Assembly: GCA_028736075.1 (NCBI GenBank) | Contig: CP117875.1 | Coordinates: 1,488,001-1,552,000 of the forward strand | Length of the DNA: 64,000 nt | Direction: 5' to 3' | DNA from: Chryseobacterium sp. KACC 21268 | GTDB lineage: Bacteria; Bacteroidota; Bacteroidia; Flavobacteriales; Weeksellaceae | The notes under the pieces: generated by a model | What the model was told of the DNA's origin: nothing | What the model saw: the letters and a program-made list of their open reading frames with translations, nothing else | Databases searched by the model: none | Made by a program: the position numbers and the translations under genes | In this document: piece by piece, positions 35,229 to 42,953 of the stretch | Numbering within the stretch: the first letter of the stretch is position 1 | How the letters are laid out: each line of letters opens with the position of its first letter

Positions 35229-35918
35229 CTAGTGTATTTTACTTATTAAATCTAAATTAAGCTTATTAATTCCAAATTTCGAGATTTTATTTTCAATAAA
35301 TATTTTATTTCCAAAAATCGGTTTAGCAATAATTCCTGCAACATTTTCGCAAAATTTAGGGTAATCTTTTAAAATTGAGTATTTATTTTCAAAATCTAAA
35401 TAATCTCTTAAATCAGTAGCAGTTATAAAATCATTCTCCAAACCGATGACGTCGATGCAGATAATTAATTTATAATCATCAAAACAAACCAAATCTCGAT
35501 ATGTTTCTTCCTTATTAGTAATTTTTGATAACTGAGGAATAAAATTTTTTCTTGACGTAGAAAATGATGTTTTTTGATGACCAATATATTCATCTCTTTT
35601 AAACAATTCTATTTTAGAATTTAATTCTTTTTCTAAAGTGTTTATTTTTTTTACTTCGAATATAATATTTTGATTTTCAGATTTTACCAACCAATCAGGT
35701 GTTTTTCCATTTAGCTTCGGCTCGTAAACTACTTCTGAAAAAATCTGGTTTAGTGAATAGCCAAATTCCATCTCAGAAAAAATAGATAAAATGTTAATTT
35801 CATTTTTCTCTTTTGTTAATTTCTTTGTGAATCTCCCATTGTATTGAGAATCTAAATAATCAAGATTAATTCTATAATCTGATTTATTACTTAGAATTTT
35901 TTGAGCGGTTATATTCAT
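35229..35918 (-). CDS. PD-(D/E)XK nuclease-like protein, orphan
   Basis: The 229-residue protein contains the spacing of a PD-(D/E)XK nuclease core: Pro74-Asp75 in GKTPDWLVK, then Glu88-Val-Lys90 in IIFEVKKI, with an upstream Glu-rich helix (FSEMEFGYSLNQIFSEV). This is the fold of many restriction and repair nucleases. The remainder (YRDLVCFDDYKLIICIDVIG) could be the rest of the alpha/beta core. The gene is very AT-rich compared with its neighbours and has no methylase or toxin partner beside it. Function as a nuclease is inferred from the motif only. Confidence 0.55.
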   Translation of the reverse strand: MNITAQKILSNKSDYRINLDYLDSQYNGRFTKKLTKEKNEINILSIFSEMEFGYSLNQIFSEVVYEPKLNGKTPDWLVKSENQNIIFEVKKINTLEKELNSKIELFKRDEYIGHQKTSFSTSRKNFIPQLSKITNKEETYRDLVCFDDYKLIICIDVIGLENDFITATDLRDYLDFENKYSILKDYPKFCENVAGIIAKPIFGNKIFIENKISKFGINKLNLDLISKIH

Positions 35919-36038
35919 TTTTTTAAATATAGATATGGTGTAAAGTAGACATGTAATATTACTAATTTTTAAAGTACAGTGTTCTAATGAATTTCTAAAA
36001 GCCTATTTAGAATAAAAATTCTAAAATCAAAAAATTCC

Positions 36039-36046
36039 TATCTTCG
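36039..36046 (+). promoter_or_regulatory. -7 box (TATCTTCG) 5 nt before a start codon
   Basis: One mismatch from TAnnTTTG; only five bases separate it from the ATG of the MFS gene, compatible with a leaderless transcript. Confidence 0.45.
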
Positions 36047-36051
36047 CAAGC

Positions 36052-37269
36052 ATGAAAACAAATCAAAAATCTGCTGCCATTGGTTTCATCTTTATCACGC
36101 TGTTGATAGATATTACGGGTTGGGGAATCATCATTCCCGTGGTGCCGAAACTGATAGAAGAACTGATCCATGCAGACATCAGCGAGGCAGCGAAATATGG
36201 CGGCTGGCTGAGTTTTGCATACGCCTTTATCCAGTTTGTTTTCTCACCATTCGTAGGAAATCTGAGTGATAAATATGGACGAAGACCTGTGATCTTGCTG
36301 TCGCTTTTTGGCTTCTCCATCGATTATATTTTCCTGGCTTTGGCACCGAGTATCTGGTGGCTATTTGTTGGAAGGATCATTGCGGGGATCACCGGCGCAA
36401 GCATCACGACGGCGAGTGCTTACATTGCAGATATCTCTAATGATGAAGACCGTGCGAAGAACTTCGGAATGATTGGGGCGGCGTTTGGTCTTGGGTTTAT
36501 CATCGGGCCTGTGTTGGGCGGTGTCTTAGGACATTATGGGGCGCGCGTTCCGTTCTATGCGGCGGCGGTCTTGTGTATGATCAATTTTATCTATGGCTAT
36601 TTCGTGTTGCCGGAAAGTCTTAGCAAAGAAAACCGACGAGAGTTCAGCTGGAAACGCGCAAACCCGATCGGTTCTTTCAAATTCCTGAAAAGACATCCCG
36701 AAATCTCAGCCCTTACAACGGCTTTGATCCTGATCTATATTGGCGGACATGCGGTGCAAAGCAACTGGAGTTTTTACACAATGTACCGATTTAGTTGGGA
36801 TGAGCGCATGGTAGGCTACTCACTAGGTTTAGTCGGTTTGCTGGTTGGTCTGGTACAAGGCGTTTTGATCCGGTGGATCAACCCAAAGATCGGTGACCAG
36901 AAAAGTATCTTTTATGGCTTGATGCTTTACGCGGTTGGAATGCTGTTGTATGCCTTTGCGACGGAAGGTTGGATGATGTTGGTCTTCACGATTCCTTATT
37001 GTTTGGGTGGGATCTGTGGTCCGGCATTGCAATCCATCATTACCAAGAATATTCCGTCCAACGAACAGGGTGAACTGCAAGGTGCGCTGACGAGTTTGAT
37101 GAGCGCCACTTCTATCATTGGGCCACCATTGATGACACAGCTCTTTTATTACTTTACACACAAAAATGCGCCGTTTTTGTTTCCCGGTGCGCCATTTCTT
37201 TTAGCATTCTTGTTGTTTGCGGTGAGTATTTATTTTGTTTCGATTAGCTTTAAGGGGAAGAAATCTTAA
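36052..37269 (+). CDS. MFS drug:proton antiporter, TetA-like
   Basis: The 405-residue protein has 12 predicted helices, the MFS motif [21 protein letters not shown] in loop 2-3, and the TetA-type helix 4-5 segment [33 protein letters not shown] followed by [19 protein letters not shown]. This matches the TCR/Tet branch of the DHA1 family. Relatives in flavobacteria are chromosomal and of unknown substrate; tetracycline resistance should not be assumed. No TetR-type regulator is next to it. Confidence 0.88.
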   Translation: MKTNQKSAAIGFIFITLLIDITGWGIIIPVVPKLIEELIHADISEAAKYGGWLSFAYAFIQFVFSPFVGNLSDKYGRRPVILLSLFGFSIDYIFLALAPSIWWLFVGRIIAGITGASITTASAYIADISNDEDRAKNFGMIGAAFGLGFIIGPVLGGVLGHYGARVPFYAAAVLCMINFIYGYFVLPESLSKENRREFSWKRANPIGSFKFLKRHPEISALTTALILIYIGGHAVQSNWSFYTMYRFSWDERMVGYSLGLVGLLVGLVQGVLIRWINPKIGDQKSIFYGLMLYAVGMLLYAFATEGWMMLVFTIPYCLGGICGPALQSIITKNIPSNEQGELQGALTSLMSATSIIGPPLMTQLFYYFTHKNAPFLFPGAPFLLAFLLFAVSIYFVSISFKGKKS

Positions 37270-37365
37270 AGATGAATCTTCCGCAGATCGAGCTGATTTT
37301 GCGGATTTTTAAAGAAATCTGCTTTATTTGCTGAATCTTTGAGATTTGAATTTTTAAAATAGATT
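37270..37365. repeat. Intergenic repeat-like segment rich in GCAGAT/ATCTGC words
   Basis: The 96-base gap between converging genes contains CCGCAGAT, TTTTGCGGATTT, AAATCTGC and GCTGAATCTTTGAGA, words typical of an AGATT/TCTGC family of intergenic repeats in flavobacteria. GCAGAT (37281-37286) and ATCTGC (37317-37322) are complementary and could form a hairpin. Confidence 0.35.
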
Positions 37366-38616
37366 TTAAGCTTTCGGAGCGTAGGTGTACACGTTGTAAG
37401 GCAAAATTCTTTGCGCTGTTTTCTGAGCAAGAATACATCCTAATAAAATAGGGAAGAACAGAGCGTAACCGTTTGGAACCAGACTGCAGGTCAGGATCAA
37501 TGCGGTGAAAGGTGCGTAGATTGCGGCAGATAATGTGGCGGCGATGCCTATCAAAACAAAATTGATCAAGATCAAAGACGTCCCGAAAAAAGTGTTGCAT
37601 GCGATGGCAAACGCTAATCCCAAGTAGGCACCCACAACAATGCTCGGTGCAAAAACGCCACCGTCGCCACCAGCACCTAAGGTGAGAGATGAGGCCAATG
37701 GCTTCAGCAAGATCAAAGCAAAAAGGAACAGCAGTGAATAACTTTGTGGATGATCAATCAATTCATTCAAAGAATAGTAACTTTCACCATACAGGAATGG
37801 GAAAATACAGATCAAAGTTCCAACTGCCAAAGCACCTAGATTGACTCTGATAAAATTGTTGTTGATCCCAGAAAAGAATTCCTTCATTTTGATGACCAAG
37901 AACGTGAAATAGACCGACAGAGTTCCGCTGAGTAAACTTAGAACAACCATAAATGGAATCGCTACCCAATGCCATTCTGTAACGGGTAAACTGATCAAAG
38001 AAGTGGAAGGGAAAAAGTATAGGAACAACCACGACAACAAGGCCGAAGCAGAACAACTGATGAGCAAAGTCTTACTGAATTTCCTCGCGATCACTTCCAA
38101 AGCAAACAGAAAACCAACCAATGGATTTCCGAAAAGCACGCCAACGCCAGCCACGACGCCAGCACAAATCAATTCCAACTTATAGACATTTGCGGCAAAC
38201 TCTTTCTCATAAACCGAATTACCGACGGTCGCCGTCGCTACAACGGTTGAAACCTCGATGCCTGTTGACCCACCGAAGATGACGGTCAAAAAGCCATTGA
38301 AGTAGTGGGATGGAATTTTGAAGAAAGGCAGATGGTCTTTCCGCTGATCTACGGTTTTGTAGATCTCTGTAATGCCTTTGTTCTTTCTGTTTTTGAAAAG
38401 GTATTTTCTTAAAAAATAAATGGTCGTGATCCCGACTGTTGGAAGAATGATGAAGAGATAGGAATTGTTTTTCTCCGCAAATTCGAAGAGGTGTTCCTGG
38501 CAATATTCTGTAATATTTTTAAGAGAAAGCGCCAGAAAAGAAGCAATGATTGCGATGAATAATGATGATGTGATCAATTTGAAATAATTGTGCGCCTGTA
38601 CTTTTTGTCTTTTCAT
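37366..38616 (-). CDS. ClC-family chloride channel/transporter
   Basis: The 416-residue membrane protein has the ClC layout of about 16 helices. The gating-glutamate segment reads FGGSTGIEVSTV, equivalent to the G(K/R)EGP motif with Glu kept. The later anion-selectivity segment is GAGGDGGVFAPSIVVGA, matching GxFxP. No C-terminal CBS domains are present. The retained gating Glu is found both in channels and in chloride/proton exchangers, so the mode is open. It is convergent with the MFS gene. Confidence 0.9.
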   Translation of the reverse strand: MKRQKVQAHNYFKLITSSLFIAIIASFLALSLKNITEYCQEHLFEFAEKNNSYLFIILPTVGITTIYFLRKYLFKNRKNKGITEIYKTVDQRKDHLPFFKIPSHYFNGFLTVIFGGSTGIEVSTVVATATVGNSVYEKEFAANVYKLELICAGVVAGVGVLFGNPLVGFLFALEVIARKFSKTLLISCSASALLSWLFLYFFPSTSLISLPVTEWHWVAIPFMVVLSLLSGTLSVYFTFLVIKMKEFFSGINNNFIRVNLGALAVGTLICIFPFLYGESYYSLNELIDHPQSYSLLFLFALILLKPLASSLTLGAGGDGGVFAPSIVVGAYLGLAFAIACNTFFGTSLILINFVLIGIAATLSAAIYAPFTALILTCSLVPNGYALFFPILLGCILAQKTAQRILPYNVYTYAPKA

Positions 38617-38753
38617 TTCCCTAAACTCTTACTGGTCACAAATTTACGGTAAAAAGTCCAAAATGTTTTCAGTCCAGAGATGACATATCTCTTTTTATCA
38701 ATTTTATAATAAATTTAATAATGATCTGTATATCACTTTTCTAAATCTTTGCT

Positions 38754-38761
38754 TAATTTTG
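38754..38761 (+). promoter_or_regulatory. -7 box (TAATTTTG) 4 nt before tatA
   Basis: Exact TAnnTTTG match ending four bases before the tatA ATG, so the transcript probably starts at or near the start codon. Confidence 0.5.
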
Positions 38762-38765
38762 TCGA

Positions 38766-39092
38766 ATGGAATTGAGTATTGGTGAAATGCTGATGATTGC
38801 TTTGGCGATCGTTGTTTTATTTGGTCCCGATAAATTACCCGAAATCGCAAGAGGTTTGGGCGAAGGTGTGCGCAAAATGCGTGGTGCCGTGGACGATATC
38901 AAAACCGAAATAATGAAAGAAGCGGACAATCCCCTTTCCGATATCAAAAAAGAAATTGATAACGTGAAGAAGTCTGCCCAAGATTACAATCCGCTGGCTG
39001 ATAGTAAAACAGAAACTTTCATTAATGAAGAAACGCCAAAGAAAATCGATCTCTCTGAAGATGATTCTCACGAAGGACCAGTAAGCCGATAA
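38766..39092 (+). CDS. tatA: Twin-arginine translocase subunit TatA/E
   Basis: The 108-residue protein has one N-terminal membrane helix (IGEMLMIALAIVVLFGPDKLPEIARGLG) with the TatA/B hinge FGPDKLPE, an amphipathic helix (VRKMRGAVDDIKTEIMKEA) and an acidic, unstructured tail. The FGP motif also fits TatB, but flavobacteria usually use TatA-type proteins. It lies 5 bases before the PAP2 gene, so they share an operon. A Tat-like signal is seen on the dioxygenase-like protein at 8605. Confidence 0.88.
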   Translation: MELSIGEMLMIALAIVVLFGPDKLPEIARGLGEGVRKMRGAVDDIKTEIMKEADNPLSDIKKEIDNVKKSAQDYNPLADSKTETFINEETPKKIDLSEDDSHEGPVSR

Positions 39093-39097
39093 TTTTT

Positions 39098-39661
39098 ATG
39101 AACGGATTGATCGAAAAAGACCAGCAGCTTCTACTTTTCCTCAATGGACTGGGCAATTCTGCCTTTGATCCTTTTTGGCTCACGGTTACCGGAAAATGGT
39201 TTTGGATTCCGTTTTATGCTATTTTACTCTATTTACTCTACAAAAGTTTTCCGCTTAAGAAATTACTTTTTGTTTTAATTTTTATTACCATCGGAATTAC
39301 AATTTCTGACCAGTTGGCGGGAATTTTCAAACATGGGATTGCAAGATACAGACCTTGCCACACGGATTCGTTAATTGCGCATATGCGGCTGGTGATTTGC
39401 GGTGGTAATTACGGATTCTATTCTTCACACGCTTCCAATTCATTTTTCCTGTTCAGTTTTCTCACCATTCTGATAGGAAAGAAATACAAATATCTGCCTT
39501 ACATTTTGTTCGTTTGGGCAACTATAGTTTCTTATAGCCGAATCTATCTAGGCGTTCATTTTCCTTTGGATATTGCGTTTGGTGCTGCGGTTGGTTTCCT
39601 TTTAGGTGGTGTTTTGGCGAATTTGGCAGAGAGAGTTGTTTACAAACAAACTGCGATTTAA
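39098..39661 (+). CDS. PAP2-family membrane phosphatase
   Basis: The 187-residue membrane protein has the three PAP2 motifs: KHGIARYRPC (KX6RP type), FYSSHASNSF (SxH type) and SRIYLGVHFPLD (SRX5HX3D type). Such enzymes dephosphorylate undecaprenyl pyrophosphate, lipid A or phosphatidate. Length and the location of the active site on the periplasmic side fit an undecaprenyl-diphosphatase-like role, but this is not certain. It is in an operon with tatA. Confidence 0.9.
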   Translation: MNGLIEKDQQLLLFLNGLGNSAFDPFWLTVTGKWFWIPFYAILLYLLYKSFPLKKLLFVLIFITIGITISDQLAGIFKHGIARYRPCHTDSLIAHMRLVICGGNYGFYSSHASNSFFLFSFLTILIGKKYKYLPYILFVWATIVSYSRIYLGVHFPLDIAFGAAVGFLLGGVLANLAERVVYKQTAI

Positions 39662-39668
39662 TCTACTC

Positions 39669-40111
39669 TTATTGGAGAATAATTTTCAAACTATCTCGAC
39701 TTGTTTGATTATCCATCAAAATAACTTTTTTTAAACTGTCCTTTTCCACCACTAATCTGACTTTTGGACATCCAAATCCGCATCCAATCAAAATGGTTTG
39801 TGATTTGAAATAGCCACTCTCGTTTGTATATAACGTTTTATAACGGATATATTTTCCTTGAAGGCTGACGTGTAAATCATCTTTTATTCCAGATTTTCTT
39901 AAGTCGTTTCTTCTTTCGATGGAAACCGAATCTGGTTCTGAACCAATCTTTTCTATTGGTCTTTTATTGATGAGTAAAGTGATTTTTGCGTTAGAAATTG
40001 GTTTGTTTGAGGAGTCATAAACGTTTCCATTAAATCTTAAAATGCCTCACAAGAAGTTAAACAGAACAATATAACGACAATGTTTATAATTTTAAAAGGA
40101 GCTGTTTTCAT
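39669..40111 (-). pseudogene. Lipoprotein gene broken by a single-base deletion
   Basis: ATG at 40111 starts MKTAPFKIINIVVILFCLTSCEAF and then stops (TAA) just after the lipobox. The next frame continues without a start codon as GILRFNGNVYDSSNKPIS..., and runs through LLINKRPIEKIGSEPDSVSIERR, LHVSLQGKYIRYKTLYTNESGYF and ends SLKIILQ with TAA at 39671-39669. Adding one base after the Cys codon joins the frames as SC-D/E-GILRF. The domain looks like a carboxypeptidase-regulatory-like or transthyretin-type beta sandwich. The 443-base span equals 148 codons minus one base. This occupies the whole gap between the PAP2 gene and rlmH. Confidence 0.78.
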
Positions 40112-40138
40112 CAGATTTGTCATTAAAATAATTAAGAT

Positions 40139-40612
40139 CTAATCATTATGATAAGGCTTCCCTTGCAAAATAGTTGCAGCTCTGTAGATCTGTTCCACGA
40201 AAAATAAGCGGATCATCTGATGCGTGAAAGTCATTTTGGATAATGAGATTTTTTCATTTGACCTTTGATACATTTCTTCCGAAAAACCATAGGCGCCACC
40301 AATTAATATATTAACTTTCTTCACGGAACTTCCCATCCAGAAATCAATTTTCTCAGAGAATTCGCGGCTTGTGAATTGCTTTCCTTTCTCGTCTAGAAGA
40401 ATGACGAGTTCAGAAGACTCCATTTGACTTAGGAATAATTTGGCCTCCTCTTTCTTCAACTGGTCAGGCGTGAGGTTTTTAGCATTCTTAATATCAGGCA
40501 TCTCGATAAGTTCGAAATTCCAGTGTTTCGGGATTCTGGGAAGATAATATTTGATGAGAGAAATGATTTCTTTGTCATCCGTTTTCCCAATGCAGATCAA
40601 ATTAATACGCAT
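40139..40612 (-). CDS. rlmH: 23S rRNA pseudouridine-1915 N3-methyltransferase RlmH
   Basis: The 157-residue SPOUT-class protein shows the RlmH pattern: MRINLICIGKTDDKEI at the N-terminus, LLDEKGKQFTSREFSEKIDFW, the SAM-binding knot ILIGGAYGFSEE and the C-terminal MTFTHQMIRLFFVEQIYRAATILQGKPYHND. It methylates pseudouridine in helix 69 of 23S rRNA. It is divergently transcribed from the yihY/brkB gene, with facing promoters 30 bases apart from both starts. Confidence 0.96.
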   Translation of the reverse strand: MRINLICIGKTDDKEIISLIKYYLPRIPKHWNFELIEMPDIKNAKNLTPDQLKKEEAKLFLSQMESSELVILLDEKGKQFTSREFSEKIDFWMGSSVKKVNILIGGAYGFSEEMYQRSNEKISLSKMTFTHQMIRLFFVEQIYRAATILQGKPYHND

Positions 40613-40616
40613 TTAC

Positions 40617-40637
40617 TATATTTGTCGTGCAAAGATA
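40617..40637. promoter_or_regulatory. Back-to-back promoters between rlmH and yihY
   Basis: On the plus strand TATATTTG (40617-40624) is 18 bases before the ATG at 40643. On the minus strand TATCTTTG (40637-40630) is 17 bases before the rlmH ATG at 40612. The two exact TAnnTTTG boxes are only 5 bases apart, so the polymerases should exclude one another. Confidence 0.6.
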
Positions 40638-40642
40638 AATGA

Positions 40643-41578
40643 ATGGCAAAAAAAATACAGCGTTTTTTCCTTAATATCAAAAACTTTTTCGACGGGATTC
40701 ATATTCCGGTTTTGGGAATTTCTTTGTGGAAAATGTTCTCGATCTATTCCGATGCGATTTTCAAAAATCCTTTGGGGAGACAGGCTGCGAGTATTTCCTG
40801 GAACTTTTTTCTGAGTCTTTTTCCGATGATTTTGTTCTTCTTGTCCGTTTTGCCGTTTATGCCTCATTATGATAAGCTTCAGTTTTATATTTTCGAAGTT
40901 TTGATGCCCAGAGTTTTCCCTTCTCATATGCAGAGCGATGTCACGAGTTACATTCAGGAAAGCATCATTCCCAATATGAAATCGATTAGTAATCTTACAA
41001 TTCTACTGTCTTTCGTTTTTGCGACCAATGGTTGTTTTACTTTGATTAATGGTTTTAATAGAAATACAGAACTCTCCAGAACTTTTGTGAAAGAATATCT
41101 TCTGGCGATGCTGGTGACGATATGTTTTCTCACACTCGTGTGTATTTCGATTTTTGGAATCTACTACAGCGAGGTTGTTTTGAAACTTTATACGCCGACT
41201 TATGACATCACTTGGTTTACGAAAAACCTTACCAAAATTATCAGTTTCGTTTCTTTTCCGATATTTTATTTTGCGCTGCTAACTTTATTTTACTGGGTTG
41301 GCTGCTTGAAGATCACAAGAATCAGAGAAGCGTTTCCTGGCGCAATTTTGACAACAGTTTTGTTTGTTTTGCTGACTTATTTCTTTGCAATTTATGTTTC
41401 TAATATTGCCCGTTACAATGTGCTTTACGGATCCATCGGTTCCATTATTTTGGTAATGGTCTGGGTGAACGTGAATGTGTTTTTGGTTTTAATGGGAAAT
41501 GAACTTAATCTCGCTATCAAAAAAGTGAAGTTGGAAAAGATAGTTCGGGATGAGATGCGGACTCTCAATGGATTTTAA
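40643..41578 (+). CDS. YihY/BrkB-family inner-membrane protein
   Basis: The 311-residue membrane protein has about six helices and the YihY/BrkB pattern: RQAASISWNFFLSLFPMILFF, SNLTILLSFVFATNGCFTLINGFNR, LTLFYWVGCLKITRIREAFPGAILTTVLF, YGSIGSIILVMVWVNVNVFLVLMGNELN. The family is often mislabelled as ribonuclease BN; its transport role is unproven. It is followed by a small lysine-rich gene. Confidence 0.9.
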   Translation: MAKKIQRFFLNIKNFFDGIHIPVLGISLWKMFSIYSDAIFKNPLGRQAASISWNFFLSLFPMILFFLSVLPFMPHYDKLQFYIFEVLMPRVFPSHMQSDVTSYIQESIIPNMKSISNLTILLSFVFATNGCFTLINGFNRNTELSRTFVKEYLLAMLVTICFLTLVCISIFGIYYSEVVLKLYTPTYDITWFTKNLTKIISFVSFPIFYFALLTLFYWVGCLKITRIREAFPGAILTTVLFVLLTYFFAIYVSNIARYNVLYGSIGSIILVMVWVNVNVFLVLMGNELNLAIKKVKLEKIVRDEMRTLNGF

Positions 41579-41657
41579 TTCAAATCTAAACTTAGTTTTG
41601 AAAGGAAATTATTATATTTACAATACTTAAAAGCAACTAACACTAAAATATAATAAT

Positions 41658-41768
41658 ATGGCAAAAGGTCAGGACGTAAAAAAGGCTGTGAAAAAGGAGC
41701 CTCTGAAAACAGCAAAAGAAAAGAAAGAAGCAAAAAGAGAAAAGAAAAATGCTTCTAAAAGAGATTAA
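41658..41768 (+). CDS. Small lysine-rich protein (36 aa)
   Basis: ATG at 41658 opens a 36-codon ORF, MAKGQDVKKAVKKEPLKTAK followed by EKKEAKREKKNASKRD, ending TAA at 41768. More than a third of the residues are Lys. It ends directly before an intrinsic terminator, which supports a real gene. Similar tiny basic proteins occur in Chryseobacterium; a role in binding nucleic acid is only a guess. Confidence 0.65.
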   Translation: MAKGQDVKKAVKKEPLKTAKEKKEAKREKKNASKRD

Positions 41769-41775
41769 AATAACA

Positions 41776-41807
41776 AACCTTTCAATTTAATTATTGAGAG
41801 GTTTTTT
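41776..41807 (+). terminator. Terminator shared with the 3' end of nhaA
   Basis: AACCTTTCAAT (41776-41786) and ATTGAGAGGTT (41793-41803) form an 11-bp stem with one G-T pair, followed by T run. The right arm encodes the last codons of nhaA on the other strand, so the terminator overlaps coding sequence. Confidence 0.75.
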
Positions 41808-42953
41808 CTTGGATTTCAAAATAAAATATCCCACAATTCCCGATAAAACAGAAGCAATCAAAATACTGATTTTCGCAATATTCTGAATTTCAACTTCATC
41901 TGGGAAAGCCAGAAGTGAAACGAAGATTGACATCGTAAAGCCAATTCCGGCCAGAAATCCTACGCCAATCATTTCCCGCCAACCAGAAAATGTTGGTAAT
42001 GTTGCCCATTTTGATTTGATGGCAACCATTGAAAAAATATTAATGCCCAAAACTTTTCCAATAAATAATCCACCAATAATTCCCAAGCTCAAAGGATTGA
42101 TAAAACCTTCAAAAATCTCTTTCTGAAAAGTAATATTCGTATTAGCCAAAGCGAATAATGGCATAATCAAAAAACTGACAGGGATGTGCAGTTTACCTTC
42201 CAGTTTTTCTAAAGGTGAAATCTCAGTTTTAGACCTATTTGTAGGAATTGTGAAAGCTAAAATTACCCCAGCAATCGTAGCATGAATCCCTGAATGGTGC
42301 ATAAAATACCAAAGAAAAAGTCCGGGAATGAGATATAATATTAAATTTTTAACACCGTATCTATTCAAGATAATTAACAACATTGTAATTCCTGCACAAA
42401 TGCCTAGTGAAATCCAGTCAATTTGATCTGTATAAAATAGTGCGATGACCAGAATTGCTCCCAAATCATCTACAATCGCCAACGCACTTAGGAATATTTT
42501 GAGTGAAGCTGGAACGCTTTTTCCCAACAGAGAAATGATGGCCAAAGAAAATGCAATGTCCGTCGCCATCGGAATCGCCCAACCATTTTTATAATCTGTG
42601 TTGTGATTGAAGATAAAATAGATTAAAGCCGGAATTAGCATTCCGCCAACCGCTGCAAAAATTGGTAAACTTGCTTTTTTGATGTCGGACAATTCGCCTT
42701 CCAGCAATTCACGTTTGATTTCCAAACCAACCAAGAGGAAGAATACTGCCATCAATCCATCATTGATCCAAATAGAAACCGAATAATCAAGATGAAAAAT
42801 CTCCGTCCCAATCTTTGTGTCCAGTAGATTTTGAAAACTTGATGACAATGAAGAGTTTGCAATCAGCAAAGAAATCAAAACACAAATGATCAGAACAATT
42901 CCGGAACTTTTGCTGTTGTGAAAAAATTGCTGGAAATATTTGGATAAAACCAT
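41787..42953 (-). CDS. nhaA: Na+/H+ antiporter NhaA
   Basis: The 388-residue protein matches NhaA: WINDGLMAVFFLLVGLEIKRE, PIFAAVGGMLIPALIYFIFN, GWAIPMATDIAFSLAI, the ion-binding pair in LAIVDDLGAILVIALFY, and IPVSFLIMPLFALANTNI. It exports sodium in exchange for protons at alkaline pH. Its ATG overlaps the stop codon of the upstream RSH gene by one base (TAATG), so the two are probably cotranscribed. Confidence 0.96.
   Translation of the reverse strand: MVLSKYFQQFFHNSKSSGIVLIICVLISLLIANSSLSSSFQNLLDTKIGTEIFHLDYSVSIWINDGLMAVFFLLVGLEIKRELLEGELSDIKKASLPIFAAVGGMLIPALIYFIFNHNTDYKNGWAIPMATDIAFSLAIISLLGKSVPASLKIFLSALAIVDDLGAILVIALFYTDQIDWISLGICAGITMLLIILNRYGVKNLILYLIPGLFLWYFMHHSGIHATIAGVILAFTIPTNRSKTEISPLEKLEGKLHIPVSFLIMPLFALANTNITFQKEIFEGFINPLSLGIIGGLFIGKVLGINIFSMVAIKSKWATLPTFSGWREMIGVGFLAGIGFTMSIFVSLLAFPDEVEIQNIAKISILIASVLSGIVGYFILKSKKKPLNN

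Noticed and set aside
36052-37269. Tetracycline resistance call for the MFS pump
   Set aside because: The sequence supports the TetA-like branch only; there is no TetR and no mobile context, so the substrate is left open.
40643-41578. Ribonuclease BN
   Set aside because: The protein is a multi-helix membrane protein of the YihY/BrkB family; the RNase BN name is a historical misannotation.
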